Notes: generated by a model from the sequence alone, not told the origin. DNA of 64,000 nt from Phycisphaerae bacterium (GCA_012744475.1 JAAYBV010000074.1:1-64000); one strand, 5' to 3'; numbered from the stretch's first letter, positions 17,203-26,798 are shown. A program made the numbers and translations.

Positions 17203-18309
17203 TTAGCTGGCCCAGCAAGGCGGCATGTCTGCCGACGCATGATCTGACAAATACGCAATCAGTTGCGACTGATAGGCTCTGTGATCCAACGTGTTCGGTA
17301 TTCTTATGTGAAGACACTCAACTCTGCCGAACGTATCTTGAAACACTTCTCTGATCTGGGCGAACACTCCATTTAAGGAGAACGTACTCAGGCCGCTGTA
17401 GCGGTACAGGATCGACATAGACTGGTACCACTCTTGAAACATGATGTTTGCGCATCTTTCTGCAAGGTCTTCCGCGTCGATGGTCTCGACCATGATTTGA
17501 GACGACGTACTCTGGACTTTGGATAGATAGCATACTCTATGAAGTGGGCCGTTCTGGGCAATGCAATTTGACCCGAAGATCGTCACAGGAGAGACACTGA
17601 CAAATCTCGTCGCGATGAATCGAATCACCATACTCAAGAGTCTGTCCATCCTCGGGTCGTAGCGTCGCAACGGGGCCGTCATGCAACTGAACAATCTCGC
17701 ACACCGATTCAACGCTTCGATTCGGCGAAGCGACTTTGTCACCTTGGGATCTTCAATCTTCAATACATGGAGATGATATGGATAAAGGGAGAAATCCAAG
17801 GGAAAGGTCGAGAGACATCCCTGACTCACAATGACCATATCGTCACCGAAGAGCTTTCCTCCATCACCTATGACAGCCGAAGCCAACACGGTTTTGCCGA
17901 CCCCTCCAAAGGCCGGAAACAGGTAGTTTCTCCCTCGATACTCCAGCGCTGCAGAGTGAATCAGAGAATATCCCCTCTTCAGCAGCACCACCTCCACCAA
18001 GAACTTGAGGGGTATGACATACCTGTTGCAGTATACGGTCAGCGGCGCATCAATCAGATTTAGGCACAGTTTTTCGTCCGCGATGTTGAGATAGTTGTCA
18101 GCATAACATGTCTCAGACGTGACTGTACCGTTCTCGAGCGATGGGCACTCGCAGTAGTCATGTATGAATATGTCGATGGAAGCATCCGCAGCTCGATCGA
18201 CTTCAAAGTGCCGGAAATGCCTCATAGCAATATCGGCTTTCGACTTGATCGTCGTCTCCATCCTAATTCTAACGAGACCATGTATATTGAAGTCTTTTAC
18301 AATCATCAT
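17203..18309 (-). CDS. HPr-kinase/phosphorylase-like P-loop protein in polysaccharide cluster
   Basis: 368 residues, start ATG 18309 overlapping the previous stop. The middle has YSLIHSAALEYRGRNYLFPA, then FGGVGKTVLASAVI, a Walker A loop, then KLFGDDMVIV, an arrangement seen in the C-terminal kinase domain of HprK and in HprK-like proteins found in many exopolysaccharide and peptide-modification clusters. The N-terminal 90 residues do not look like the HprK N-domain, and the HprK family loop GxSGxGKS is changed to GGVGKT. No HPr gene is nearby, so the substrate is probably not HPr. A role in sensing or in phosphorylating a sugar or carrier is inference. Confidence 0.6.
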   Translation of the reverse strand: MMIVKDFNIHGLVRIRMETTIKSKADIAMRHFRHFEVDRAADASIDIFIHDYCECPSLENGTVTSETCYADNYLNIADEKLCLNLIDAPLTVYCNRYVIPLKFLVEVVLLKRGYSLIHSAALEYRGRNYLFPAFGGVGKTVLASAVIGDGGKLFGDDMVIVSQGCLSTFPLDFSLYPYHLHVLKIEDPKVTKSLRRIEALNRCARLFSCMTAPLRRYDPRMDRLLSMVIRFIATRFVSVSPVTIFGSNCIAQNGPLHRVCYLSKVQSTSSQIMVETIDAEDLAERCANIMFQEWYQSMSILYRYSGLSTFSLNGVFAQIREVFQDTFGRVECLHIRIPNTLDHRAYQSQLIAYLSDHASADMPPCWAS

Positions 18310-19286
18310 TCAATTCCAATCTCAGGGGGAGTATCTCGTCTGGCCGAGACATAGATGCATGAGGGATCATAGCGGCACGATTGCTGCCAGTACTCCTTTT
18401 CGACAGCGAAGCCTACCCTGAGAAGCACGTCCTTCAGATTGGCATACGTCCAGTGCCACATGTGATCGTCGGGCTCCCGCCCCAGGCTCCTGATTCGCGC
18501 CGCTAGTCCCTTGCACAATCCAGGAATCCCTTCCTGGCGCAACTTCGTGCGGGCCCGATATATGGTTGAAGCAATGCGGTGCTGAACAGCAGTATCGCCC
18601 TGTTTTGAGCCAAGAGCGCCCGCCACGCGCAGTCCTATGAGTAATCGGCCTCCAGGCTTCAGTACTCTGCGTGCTTCCTTGAGCACGATCCACGGATCAT
18701 AGAAGTGATCCAACACCGATCTCATGTGAACCCAGTCAAACGAACCCTCGGCCAGGGGAAGACTCTCGCCGCAACCCGCCAAGAAGTTCAAGGGCTTGTG
18801 AAGGCAAGGATAGGCTTTGAGCAGATTCCTACGCAACGCCATGTCACTGAGAATATTGAGGTAGGGATCGACCGACACATATAGCGACACAGCGTCTGTG
18901 AGGAAATGGCGGAGTTTCCCTATGTTCCCGCCGACGTCCAAGACCTTTCCAGCTATCACGAATTGCTCAGTATATATGGTGGCCACACCAGAAATCTCAC
19001 GGGCGTACGTATCATAGTTGTCAACATTAGATAGGTCGCGGTAGGTGTCCTCGTAAAGGTCCTGCTTGTCATCCCATTCAGACCAACCTGCCGGGCAGCA
19101 GTAGCTTGGCCGATGAATGCGAAAATCATAAATAGACTCCTTGCCGCTACCGGTGTCGATAGCATACGTGCCATACGTGCTCGCGCAGAGCTCGCAGACA
19201 AAACTATCTGTCCGCGATTGCAGGTGCGCTTTGCACAAGGGACATCGGAGCACTGCAACTGCTTCTGCGTCCAGTGTAACGAACAT
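18306..19286 (-). CDS. SAM-dependent methyltransferase with N-terminal zinc ribbon
   Basis: 326 residues. Residues 15-36 hold two CxxC pairs (CPLC and CELC), a zinc ribbon as in Trm112-fused or rRNA-type methyltransferases. The class I fold begins near residue 108 with VIAGKVLDVGGNIGKLRHF (motif I, SAM binding). WVHMRSVLDHFYDPWIVLKEARRVLKPGGRLLIGL is the later strand-helix part. In this setting it most likely methylates a sugar or lipid-linked intermediate. Start at ATG 19286. The stop overlaps the start of the HprK-like gene. Confidence 0.8.
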   Translation of the reverse strand: MFVTLDAEAVAVLRCPLCKAHLQSRTDSFVCELCASTYGTYAIDTGSGKESIYDFRIHRPSYCCPAGWSEWDDKQDLYEDTYRDLSNVDNYDTYAREISGVATIYTEQFVIAGKVLDVGGNIGKLRHFLTDAVSLYVSVDPYLNILSDMALRRNLLKAYPCLHKPLNFLAGCGESLPLAEGSFDWVHMRSVLDHFYDPWIVLKEARRVLKPGGRLLIGLRVAGALGSKQGDTAVQHRIASTIYRARTKLRQEGIPGLCKGLAARIRSLGREPDDHMWHWTYANLKDVLLRVGFAVEKEYWQQSCRYDPSCIYVSARRDTPPEIGIE

Positions 19287-19334
19287 TCAGCCACTCCTTC
19301 TCACCACGTTCGACAGTATTCCGTCCTGCCCGGC

Positions 19335-20111
19335 TCAAGGTGAATCACTCGAAAGGCCTCTTCGAATCCAGAAGTGGCCGCCGCGAACGTTGCCCATGTG
19401 CAATAGCAACCTGTGGGCAAGTCGTATCGGCCACCGGGAACCCTCCGAGTACTCGACGGCGTCCAAACCTGCATCGCGGATGATGTCTAACCACGCCTTC
19501 CTGGAGCGAAAGCAGACTCCGACGCCGGCGGTGTTGGCCCCCCATCGTCGGATCAGCGAGGACAGTCTTCTGGAAGACGTCAGGTGGTAGATGATGTGGC
19601 TGGGCAGGTTGTCGATCACCAGACCATCGTACATGTGCTCGAAAATCGATATCCTGCCGTTTGGATGCAGGAGCGATCCGGCACCGTGTAGGAGACGCCT
19701 GACATTCTCTGTCGTGGAAGCGTAGGACTCGCCCACCAGATGGTGCAGGACCCAGTTCATAAAGATGATATCGAACCGCTCGCCCGCGAAGAGCGTTTCC
19801 AGGTTCTCCGCAGAGCCACAGACAATGGTTTTCCGATCTGGCCAGTCCTTGTTTTTACGCAGGAGAATCTCGGCATTGTCCAATACGGTTCCTCTTGAGT
19901 TCGAATATGTCGCCAGTACGCGGTCGGCAAACAGCCCGTTGCCCCCACCGATATCGAGGAACGAGAACGGCCTGCCGGAGAAATCCCGGTCGATGCAGGC
20001 CCGCAGAGCCGCCCATTTGCGTTCGCCGACGTATTCCTTGTCGAAGTTGGCAAGCTGGCTGTCGGCAAGCCGTCTTACCTGCATCGTTTCAGACTGTGCG
20101 GTGGAACTCAC
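19335..20111 (-). CDS. SAM-dependent methyltransferase
   Basis: 258 residues from GTG 20111, chosen because AGAAGG lies 8 bases upstream; ATG 20084 is the alternative. Longer versions would overlap the polymerase gene in another frame and are rejected. Motif I is FSFLDIGGGNGLFADRVL, with FDIIFMNWVLHHLVGESYAST as the motif around strand 4. The C-terminal part (RLSSLIRRWGANTAGVGVCF, KAWLDIIRDAGL) fits O- or C-methyltransferases of small molecules. Probably decorates a sugar of the repeat unit. Confidence 0.75.
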   Translation of the reverse strand: MSSTAQSETMQVRRLADSQLANFDKEYVGERKWAALRACIDRDFSGRPFSFLDIGGGNGLFADRVLATYSNSRGTVLDNAEILLRKNKDWPDRKTIVCGSAENLETLFAGERFDIIFMNWVLHHLVGESYASTTENVRRLLHGAGSLLHPNGRISIFEHMYDGLVIDNLPSHIIYHLTSSRRLSSLIRRWGANTAGVGVCFRSRKAWLDIIRDAGLDAVEYSEGSRWPIRLAHRLLLHMGNVRGGHFWIRRGLSSDSP

Positions 20112-20188
20112 CGGAAACACCTTCTCTACATGGCAAACAGCCGCTGTCCAGCGCCGCATGGACCGGCAGAAGGGCGACGCCAAGCGCA

Positions 20189-21550
20189 TCAGGCGGCATA
20201 TCTGGCCCGATATGCGCAGGTCCGCAATACTCCGACGAGACGCGTGCTGCCGATCAGTTTTGCCAGGGGGAAGAACGCCACGGCCGGAGCAGGAAGAAAC
20301 ATGAGGGTCAGAAAATGATTGTATGAGTGGGCCGCAACCAAGGTCCAGGCGGCCAGGCTGTACACAAGCAGGCAGAACAGCGATCGGGCGGACTGAACGT
20401 ACAGGTACTGACAGGTCACACCCACGCCGAACATGAACACGAGCATCCATCCCAAGCCCAGACACCAATGAGGCTGTGACAGGAAACCCGATGGGGATGT
20501 TCGCACAACCTTTGGCCTCTTTGGAAGGACCTGTGCATCCCTGAAATCGCTGCGCCATTTGAAGGGAAGCAGCCCATCCAGCAGTCCGCGCCATTCCGAG
20601 CTCCCGCCGGAAAACCCGGAAACCTGAACCTGTTTCTCCATGTTCATCAGGGGCCATGACATGTAACTCACAACCCCCTCGAATGCATATGCAATTCCGA
20701 ATTCCCTGTTGCCAGGCCTACGAATGTAATGGATACCTGCGTGAAACAACATCAGCAGGAAGCATAAAACCGAGAGAACGAGAATTGTCCTTCTCCTGGA
20801 GTTCTGTGATGAACTGTTCTTTGGGGAAGAAAACGCACAAAGCGGATTCACACCACTCAGGGCAACGCCGGTGAACAACATACAGCCAAAAAGAAAGAGA
20901 CCCTGTGTTTTTCCGGCAAAGAGAGAAGCAAAGGCAGTAACACCGATTGCCACCCAGAGAACTCTTCTATTTGAGCGGTTCGACCGAATGTTCGAGACGA
21001 AACCAGCAACGATCAGCGCACCCAATGCAGAATTCGTCAGTCGCAGCAGGCCCAATTGCCCGAAGCCAGACGCCTCCTGCGCTTTGTTCACCTCACCGAT
21101 ATCATACCCGGACGCAAAAGCGAGGATCGGCAGAGCACCGTAGAGGCGACAGGCGAGAAAGACCTGCACAAGCACGAGAACGATCACAACGATCATGCAA
21201 GTCCAATATGTGCCTGGGGTAACCCGAAACACTGTCAGAGAGCCAGAGCCCCGGGACTTCCTGCACAGACACGACGAGACGTGGAGACAGCCCAGATAGA
21301 AGGCCAAGTAGGCCAGAATCCATAGATGCAGCGGCTGGTATGTGATGTCAAACCTTCCCTCCCTCGATATCGGATAGCCGAGGTACCAAAGGAGATAGGG
21401 CAGATTCGCCTGCAACGCACCTATCAGAAGGAGCATCTCCGGCCGTACGAGGAATCTCCACCCGAGCTTTCTCATCGATGTAGTCTCTCGCGCCCACCGT
21501 CCGTAGGGCAGGTCAGGTGCCACGACACTCTCTTGAGCCTTCACTGGCAC
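20189..21550 (-). CDS. Multi-pass membrane protein, Wzy-like oligosaccharide repeat-unit polymerase
   Basis: 453 residues, about ten hydrophobic helices (for example LWILAYLAFYLGCL, WTCMIVVIVLVLVQVFLA, ILVLSVLCFLLMLFHAGI). Start GTG 21550 is preceded by GAGG and overlaps the upstream stop; ATG 21475 is an alternative that removes a 25-residue cytoplasmic tail. A large periplasmic-type loop between late helices (about residues 290-355) is typical of Wzy proteins, which join lipid-linked repeat units on the outer side of the inner membrane. Wzy sequences diverge strongly, so the assignment rests on topology and on its place in a cluster with flippases. Confidence 0.6.
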   Translation of the reverse strand: MPVKAQESVVAPDLPYGRWARETTSMRKLGWRFLVRPEMLLLIGALQANLPYLLWYLGYPISREGRFDITYQPLHLWILAYLAFYLGCLHVSSCLCRKSRGSGSLTVFRVTPGTYWTCMIVVIVLVLVQVFLACRLYGALPILAFASGYDIGEVNKAQEASGFGQLGLLRLTNSALGALIVAGFVSNIRSNRSNRRVLWVAIGVTAFASLFAGKTQGLFLFGCMLFTGVALSGVNPLCAFSSPKNSSSQNSRRRTILVLSVLCFLLMLFHAGIHYIRRPGNREFGIAYAFEGVVSYMSWPLMNMEKQVQVSGFSGGSSEWRGLLDGLLPFKWRSDFRDAQVLPKRPKVVRTSPSGFLSQPHWCLGLGWMLVFMFGVGVTCQYLYVQSARSLFCLLVYSLAAWTLVAAHSYNHFLTLMFLPAPAVAFFPLAKLIGSTRLVGVLRTCAYRARYAA

Positions 21551-22458
21551 CGTTGCCTCAATCCTACAATACCTGTGTAGAAACGACTACCGGCCAACGA
21601 GAGAATCCAAGCCACGGCCGGCTTGAGGTTTCGCGGATAGCAGCCGAAGGACCGGCGGAAGTAGCCTCGCCCGCCTCGGACGTCTCGCAACTTGCAGAGG
21701 TTGTGTCCGATGTTGTAGAGGAGTTGGGCGTGGATCCTCGGGTGTCTCTTGAATTCGACGCCGTGCTTGTCCAGCATCATCCGGTTACCCATGAGGAGTT
21801 TGTGAGGATTCCGACTCGTTCGCGCCGGGCCATTCTCTTCACAATGCCATATGAACAAAGGAACATCGACGTAGATGAAGTGATACTTCCGGGACAGGCG
21901 AATCCACAACTCCCAATCCTGAAAGGCTGGCAGTGCTTCATCAAATACATCGTCCTCAAGACATTCCTTCTTCACGAGTGCGGCGCAAACCGAGACGTAG
22001 TTGTGGTGCAACTCGTCAATGTATATGTCCCCGGAAACGCCGCATGTCAGGTGTGGCCTCGCCCCACCTCCTCGGGTGATCAGAAAATTCGAGTAGACTA
22101 CTCCCACTTGGGCCGGCGACGCCTCCAAGACAGAAACCGTATTCTCCAACCGTTGCGGAAGATACTCGTCATCGCTGTCGAGGAATGCGATGAAACGTCC
22201 CCGGGCCGCCCGGATTCCCGTATTCCGGGCCGTGTTGCCCCCCTTGTTCGTATCGTGCCTGGTGTACCTGATCCTGCTGTCTCTGAAGCAGTGGACAACG
22301 CGTTCCGTATCATCCGTCGAGCCGTCATCGACCACGATGATCTCGAAGTCCGGGTACGTCTGGGCCAGCACACTGCGGATCGCCCGGCCGAGCACGCCCG
22401 CCCGATTGTACGTCGGTATGATCACCGTCACCAGACCAGGTTGATATCGCCCAGTCAT
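21541..22458 (-). CDS. Glycosyltransferase family 2 protein
   Basis: 305 residues. GT-A signatures: VTVIIPTYNRAGVLGRAI, IIVVDDGSTDDTERVV, NTARNTGIRAARGRFIAF and LDSDD at residues 93-97, the metal-binding motif. FQDWELWIRLSRKY supplies the later acidic catalytic region. Stop overlaps the start of the polymerase gene. Clean match over the full catalytic domain, plus a C-terminal 60-residue helical tail. Confidence 0.88.
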   Translation of the reverse strand: MTGRYQPGLVTVIIPTYNRAGVLGRAIRSVLAQTYPDFEIIVVDDGSTDDTERVVHCFRDSRIRYTRHDTNKGGNTARNTGIRAARGRFIAFLDSDDEYLPQRLENTVSVLEASPAQVGVVYSNFLITRGGGARPHLTCGVSGDIYIDELHHNYVSVCAALVKKECLEDDVFDEALPAFQDWELWIRLSRKYHFIYVDVPLFIWHCEENGPARTSRNPHKLLMGNRMMLDKHGVEFKRHPRIHAQLLYNIGHNLCKLRDVRGGRGYFRRSFGCYPRNLKPAVAWILSLAGSRFYTGIVGLRQRCQ

Positions 22459-22486
22459 CTCGCAAGCACTGTGAACAGGCAGACTA

Positions 22487-23551
22487 TCATTGGCATGAAT
22501 CGGCAGATTCTATCAACGACCCGTGAAGAAATGCATGTGAGCGTCTACAGGCTCCCTCCAGTCGCGGGTCCACCAAGTCGTACGAGATGGGTCTCTCGAT
22601 GCGCTGTTCCACCTCTTCCTCCGAGCAGATTAGCCGGTCTGAAAGTCCCAGCGTCTTTAGAACATCCTCTATGCGTGTCAGCCCTCTTTGGATCGGAAGC
22701 GCCACGAAGTTCTTGCGATTGATGATGGAGAAACACACCCCGTGGAACGAGTTGGTGCATACAAAATCAGCGTGGCACATCAGACTCAACCATTGACGTG
22801 GGCCGGCCGACCATATGACGTGCGCCTCTTCAAACGGCATGCCAATAGAGACGATGGGCATTTTCAAGGCGCGTCCGGCAGCACGCACCCCATATCTGAT
22901 GAGGTCGCTATTCCCCGGGCAGTAGACAACGATGTACGGTTCGGAGACAATCCTCGGCGCAGTGATCGGTCCGTATTCCGTAAGGAAACAGGGGTCAAGC
23001 ACATGTTCGGCTTGGCAACCCGTTAGTTCGCGTACCATCTGCTGACTCTTGACATCACGCACAGAGAGACGTTGGAACTTGCTTAGCAGACCTGCAATGG
23101 CCTGTCGGTGAGTGCCCAGATCATCTGCGTAGCCAAACGTCGCGGCGTAGCTGACTCGACGAATGTGGACATCATCGACAAAATCAAGGAAGAAGGCTGG
23201 ATCAAAGCCTCTGAAAGACGCCACATTCCAGACCTGATCGCTTCCGCAGACTACACAGTCGACGTCTGGCGGCGAGGTCCTCAGGTCCTGCGGTGTCCAA
23301 TACCGGCGCTGGGACAGCGGCAGGAATTGCTTTCTGAATTGGTGATATCTCCATCGGGCCAACATGGAAGGAAGCATGCGCCTTGGATGTCGCGACCAAC
23401 GCCCATAGACTCGTCGAGCCGCCACAGGGCGGTAGTCAATCATCTGCACGGAATGCCCCATCGCCTCAATCGCCTTCGCGAGGCCGTATGCTTGAAGCAC
23501 GGCACCGTGATTGTTGGCCTGATGGAATGTGAGAATGCCAACTTTTGCCAT
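22487..23551 (-). CDS. Polysaccharide pyruvyl transferase family protein
   Basis: 354 residues from ATG 23551. It opens with MAKVGILTFHQANNHGAVLQAYGL, the usual start of this family, and has VDCVVCGSDQVWNV, RRVSYAATFGYADD, YGPITAPRIV and CHADFVCTNSFHGVCFSII, which form the GT-B-like fold of CsaB-type enzymes. The family transfers pyruvate from phosphoenolpyruvate to a sugar, giving a ketal and a negative charge to the polymer. It sits 9 bases after a nitroreductase-like gene, a pairing seen in other capsule clusters. Confidence 0.85.
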   Translation of the reverse strand: MAKVGILTFHQANNHGAVLQAYGLAKAIEAMGHSVQMIDYRPVAARRVYGRWSRHPRRMLPSMLARWRYHQFRKQFLPLSQRRYWTPQDLRTSPPDVDCVVCGSDQVWNVASFRGFDPAFFLDFVDDVHIRRVSYAATFGYADDLGTHRQAIAGLLSKFQRLSVRDVKSQQMVRELTGCQAEHVLDPCFLTEYGPITAPRIVSEPYIVVYCPGNSDLIRYGVRAAGRALKMPIVSIGMPFEEAHVIWSAGPRQWLSLMCHADFVCTNSFHGVCFSIINRKNFVALPIQRGLTRIEDVLKTLGLSDRLICSEEEVEQRIERPISYDLVDPRLEGACRRSHAFLHGSLIESADSCQ

Positions 23552-23560
23552 TAGGCCTAC

Positions 23561-24496
23561 CTACTTCCTTATGAATAGCTCCCTATTCTTCCTCGGCGGC
23601 ACTTCAACTCCGCCATTAGGGTAACCCCCTACGGCACCCACAACGATCTGAAAATCCGTGGGAATATCAAGAAGCTTGCGCAGTTCAGTCTCATGGCGGT
23701 CTTTCCTGTAGCTCCACGTGAGAGGCGTCAGCGATAGTCCCAACGTATGTGCGACGAGGACGCAATTCTGGATTCCGAGAGCCACGTCAATACAAGGCAT
23801 AAACAGCTCTGTCGGCATCGCGTACAGTCTTGCATCCGCACAGAAGACCAGAAACAGCGGGGCATAGATGTCGGTGAAACAGGCTGCACCAGCGTGGAGT
23901 TCAGTGCATTTCCTGACAATATACGGGTTGTTAGTAGCATATACTCTTGCCGGCTGCCGGTGGCAACTTGTGGGAGCCCAATCTACTACCTCGGCTATCT
24001 TCTCGACCAACGCATCGGGCACGGGCTTTTCCAGATAGCGGCGTATGCAACGGCGCGTCTTGATCGCATCGAGAAGCTGCTCATGGTTGCATGTCGTCCT
24101 GATGTACTCGCTTGTAAGACCCGGCAAATCACTTGCTTGATACTGCTCGTACTGCCTGATCTTCCTCACGCTCCATTGAATGGACGGATCGCCCATCGCC
24201 TCGGGCGACCGGATATGAGCCAAGGCATCTCTGGCCATCCCATAGGCCCACGTGCCGTGACCTTTGGAGAAATCCCCCCTGTGCAGCCCCTTGTCGACCA
24301 TGTGGGCATACTGCCTAAGCTTGCCCATCCAATAGGAGTCGTCAAGCTCGTCGGGACTTCTCAGAAGGGCGACCATGTCCTCACTGTGCGATATGGATTG
24401 GCGGTACAGCCAGAAGGCGAGCACACGTCTGACGTATCGATTCATCAAGAACGGACGGACGATGATCTTCGCCAGTTTCCTCACATATCGAGTCAC
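23561..24496 (-). CDS. Nitroreductase-like flavoprotein of a polysaccharide cluster
   Basis: 311 residues. The first 125 residues are an extension absent from ordinary nitroreductases (FWLYRQSISHSEDMVALL, HMVDKGLHRGDFSKGHG). The FMN-binding core follows: DAIKTRRCIRRYLEKPVP (the RR-x-x-RxF-type phosphate site), VVDWAPTSCHRQPARVY and GLSLTPLTWSYRKDRHE. It precedes the pyruvyl transferase by 9 bases and is likely co-translated with it. In related clusters a third partner, an F420-dehydrogenase-beta-like protein, is often present; none is seen here. The reaction in polysaccharide synthesis is not known. Confidence 0.75.
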   Translation of the reverse strand: MTRYVRKLAKIIVRPFLMNRYVRRVLAFWLYRQSISHSEDMVALLRSPDELDDSYWMGKLRQYAHMVDKGLHRGDFSKGHGTWAYGMARDALAHIRSPEAMGDPSIQWSVRKIRQYEQYQASDLPGLTSEYIRTTCNHEQLLDAIKTRRCIRRYLEKPVPDALVEKIAEVVDWAPTSCHRQPARVYATNNPYIVRKCTELHAGAACFTDIYAPLFLVFCADARLYAMPTELFMPCIDVALGIQNCVLVAHTLGLSLTPLTWSYRKDRHETELRKLLDIPTDFQIVVGAVGGYPNGGVEVPPRKNRELFIRK

Positions 24497-24627
24497 ACAT
24501 GCCTCCCGGAAATCCCAACTGCTTCTGCGGGACGGGTTGGTTATGCGGCAGAACCTTGCCTAAACGACCCCATGCCGGCGAAGAGCTATTGGCAACAGCC
24601 GGCAAGGGATTGGAGAGCTCTCTTCTC

Positions 24628-25227
24628 TCACAGAAGGGCTCCGTTCACGCCACCATACTTGCCTTCTCGGTCCAACCTCTCATAGTGCTCTATGTCGCGA
24701 AACTTGAGAACCCTTGCCGGGTTTCCACCAACGATCGCGCATCTGGGAACATCCTTTGTGACCACAGCCCCCATGCCAACGATAGCTCCCTCATGAATTT
24801 GCACACCTGGGATGATACAGACGTTCATTCCGATCCATACGTTCTTGTCTATGCGTACAGACTTCTTGACGTATCTACAATCATATGGGAGTGCCTCTCC
24901 GGAGTAATCGTGATTGATGGTGTAGATGGTCAGATTCCGGCTGAAATGCGCGTTGTCCCCGATGTACAACCCCCCTTCAGCCCGGAGGTACGCATTGCCA
25001 TTGATATGAACGTTGTTACCCAACTCCAGATTCTCCGGGCTTGTGCAGATGATGGTCCCGTTAAGGCGAACGCCTTTGCCTTTTGCTCTGACTCTGGATA
25101 ACAATCGCTTGTTCAAGTAGGATATCCTCTTCTTCTGCAGGTATTCTCCCACGAGGGCAATTCGGACGTATACGAGAGCGATTGCGTCCAGCCCGAAACA
25201 AGCCAAGAATCTGATTACCTTCTTCAT
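24628..25227 (-). CDS. Hexapeptide-repeat acyltransferase (sugar O-acetyltransferase-like)
   Basis: 199 residues from ATG 25227; a longer frame to 25380 overlaps the flippase and lacks a ribosome site. After a hydrophobic N-terminal helix (FLACFGLDAIALVYVRIAL) come left-handed beta-helix turns: LELGNNVHINGNAYLRA, YIGDNAHFSRNLTIYTINH and KNVWIGMNVCIIPGVQIHEG, ending with AIVGGNPARVLKFRD. The INHD block has the His expected as catalytic base. Such trimeric enzymes add an acetyl group from acetyl-CoA to a sugar hydroxyl. Confidence 0.85.
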   Translation of the reverse strand: MKKVIRFLACFGLDAIALVYVRIALVGEYLQKKRISYLNKRLLSRVRAKGKGVRLNGTIICTSPENLELGNNVHINGNAYLRAEGGLYIGDNAHFSRNLTIYTINHDYSGEALPYDCRYVKKSVRIDKNVWIGMNVCIIPGVQIHEGAIVGMGAVVTKDVPRCAIVGGNPARVLKFRDIEHYERLDREGKYGGVNGALL

Positions 25228-25304
25228 ATCTGTGGGCACTCCGCGTGGAAGGCCACATCTGGAAGCCGTACGACAGCAGGTCGCGCTGGCATCAAGGGGG
25301 TAGC

Positions 25305-26798
25305 CTATGCTCTTGACGTAACTGCGCCCGCCCTTGGACGGAGATGGTGTTTGAGAAGTGCTTTTCCATAGGACATCCATTCAGGAAAGACATAAGTCGC
25401 GATCATGACATATGCCGATCCAAAGACAAGCAATGCCACACCAAAGCTCGCAATCGGCCAATCCAGCGGCAGGAGGAAACGGATGCACGACAGAAGGCCG
25501 GCCACGAGACCAACAAGGAATATACTGAGCAATTGCCTCACGGGAAGGACAGAAGTATACCTACACGTAAACCCCATCGCTATCAAGCGCAGATTGTATG
25601 GAACAGACCACAGGTATATGGTCAGAACTAGTGCAACCGCAGCACCGATGTAGCCAAACCATGTTACAAACAGATAGCAGAGGACCGAATTCAGGACCAG
25701 GCTTCCCGCGCTTCGCCACATGATGGAGGAAGTCATCCCCAGAGCCATGAGCGCAGAACCGAAGAACACAATGCGGACCGGGAGAATAAAGAGAAATATC
25801 CGGAACGGAAGAACACTGCCGCTATACTTTGCTGAGAAGAGAATAAGTATGAAGTCCCGCGCGTGAAGAAAAAGGAACACGCTGATCGGAAGAAGGATCA
25901 TTCCTGAACGGATGGCGGCTTTCCGAAACAGTTCTAGAGCCTCTGTGTAGGAGCCATTGCGGCACGCGACAGTCATGTCAGCGAGAATAACGGCGGCAAT
26001 AGAGCCCGTGATCACACCCACAAGTGGTATTTCCACCGCTCCGTTCGCGTATACGGCAAATTCCTCAGGGGAGCACAGCAAAGAGACAATCATCTTGTCA
26101 AGTTGTAGGGTGACGGTTCCGAGCATCGTAGACAAACCTAACGGAACGCTGTACTTGATCATGGACAGCATCATTGTGAGGCGAAGCCCAGATGCGCCTT
26201 TCGATACAGACGAAAAGGCCATTGTGAGGGCGATGGGCAACATGACGCCCGCCCATACTACCTGAGAGATGACAGGTGCCAGATGGTTGCGCCAAACCAA
26301 GGAACTGCCAATCACCAGAACGCCCAGGAGCAGCCGAGAAGTGACATTGTAGACGGAAAGCAAGGTGGTCCTTCCCTTGACCACCATAACGGCGCTGACG
26401 ATGCTGGCTGGCATGACAAACAAGGGATACGGGATGAGCCAACGCAACGAAGAAGAGAGGGCGGGGTTGTCGAATCGAAGAGCCAAGAGGTTATTGCCTC
26501 CAAAGAAGAGAAACAGGGTAAAGACGGAGGCAAGCAGTGTCAGGAGTGCGATGTTGTCGAGGAGGACTCCCCTCTCGCGATTGCTCGATAGAGGAAGAAA
26601 GTAATAGAGCGCCATAGGCAAGGCAAGCGTGAGAAGAGGTTCGGCGAACTGATATGCCAGCATGGTCTGGCGATACGTAGCGTAATCACTCTTGGTCAGA
26701 ACCCGGGCCAACACCATGGTAGAGAGCAGTCCCACAACGGCCGTCAGTGCGCCGCCGAGAGAAAGAGCGATGACTTTGGATGCTCGCGAGGTATTCAC
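25305..26798 (-). CDS. Wzx-like oligosaccharide flippase (first of two)
   Basis: 497 residues with 12-14 predicted membrane helices (SKVIALSLGGALTAVVGLLS, LSMIKYSVPLGLSTMLGTVT, GMILLPISVFLFLHARDFI). The pattern of paired helices and the segment VLTKSDYATYRQTMLAYQF match the MATE/Wzx polysaccharide transporters, which turn lipid-linked repeat units across the inner membrane. Start at ATG 26798. It precedes the acetyltransferase by 77 bases. A second Wzx-like gene is at 32187. Confidence 0.82.
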   Translation of the reverse strand: MNTSRASKVIALSLGGALTAVVGLLSTMVLARVLTKSDYATYRQTMLAYQFAEPLLTLALPMALYYFLPLSSNRERGVLLDNIALLTLLASVFTLFLFFGGNNLLALRFDNPALSSSLRWLIPYPLFVMPASIVSAVMVVKGRTTLLSVYNVTSRLLLGVLVIGSSLVWRNHLAPVISQVVWAGVMLPIALTMAFSSVSKGASGLRLTMMLSMIKYSVPLGLSTMLGTVTLQLDKMIVSLLCSPEEFAVYANGAVEIPLVGVITGSIAAVILADMTVACRNGSYTEALELFRKAAIRSGMILLPISVFLFLHARDFILILFSAKYSGSVLPFRIFLFILPVRIVFFGSALMALGMTSSIMWRSAGSLVLNSVLCYLFVTWFGYIGAAVALVLTIYLWSVPYNLRLIAMGFTCRYTSVLPVRQLLSIFLVGLVAGLLSCIRFLLPLDWPIASFGVALLVFGSAYVMIATYVFPEWMSYGKALLKHHLRPRAGAVTSRA

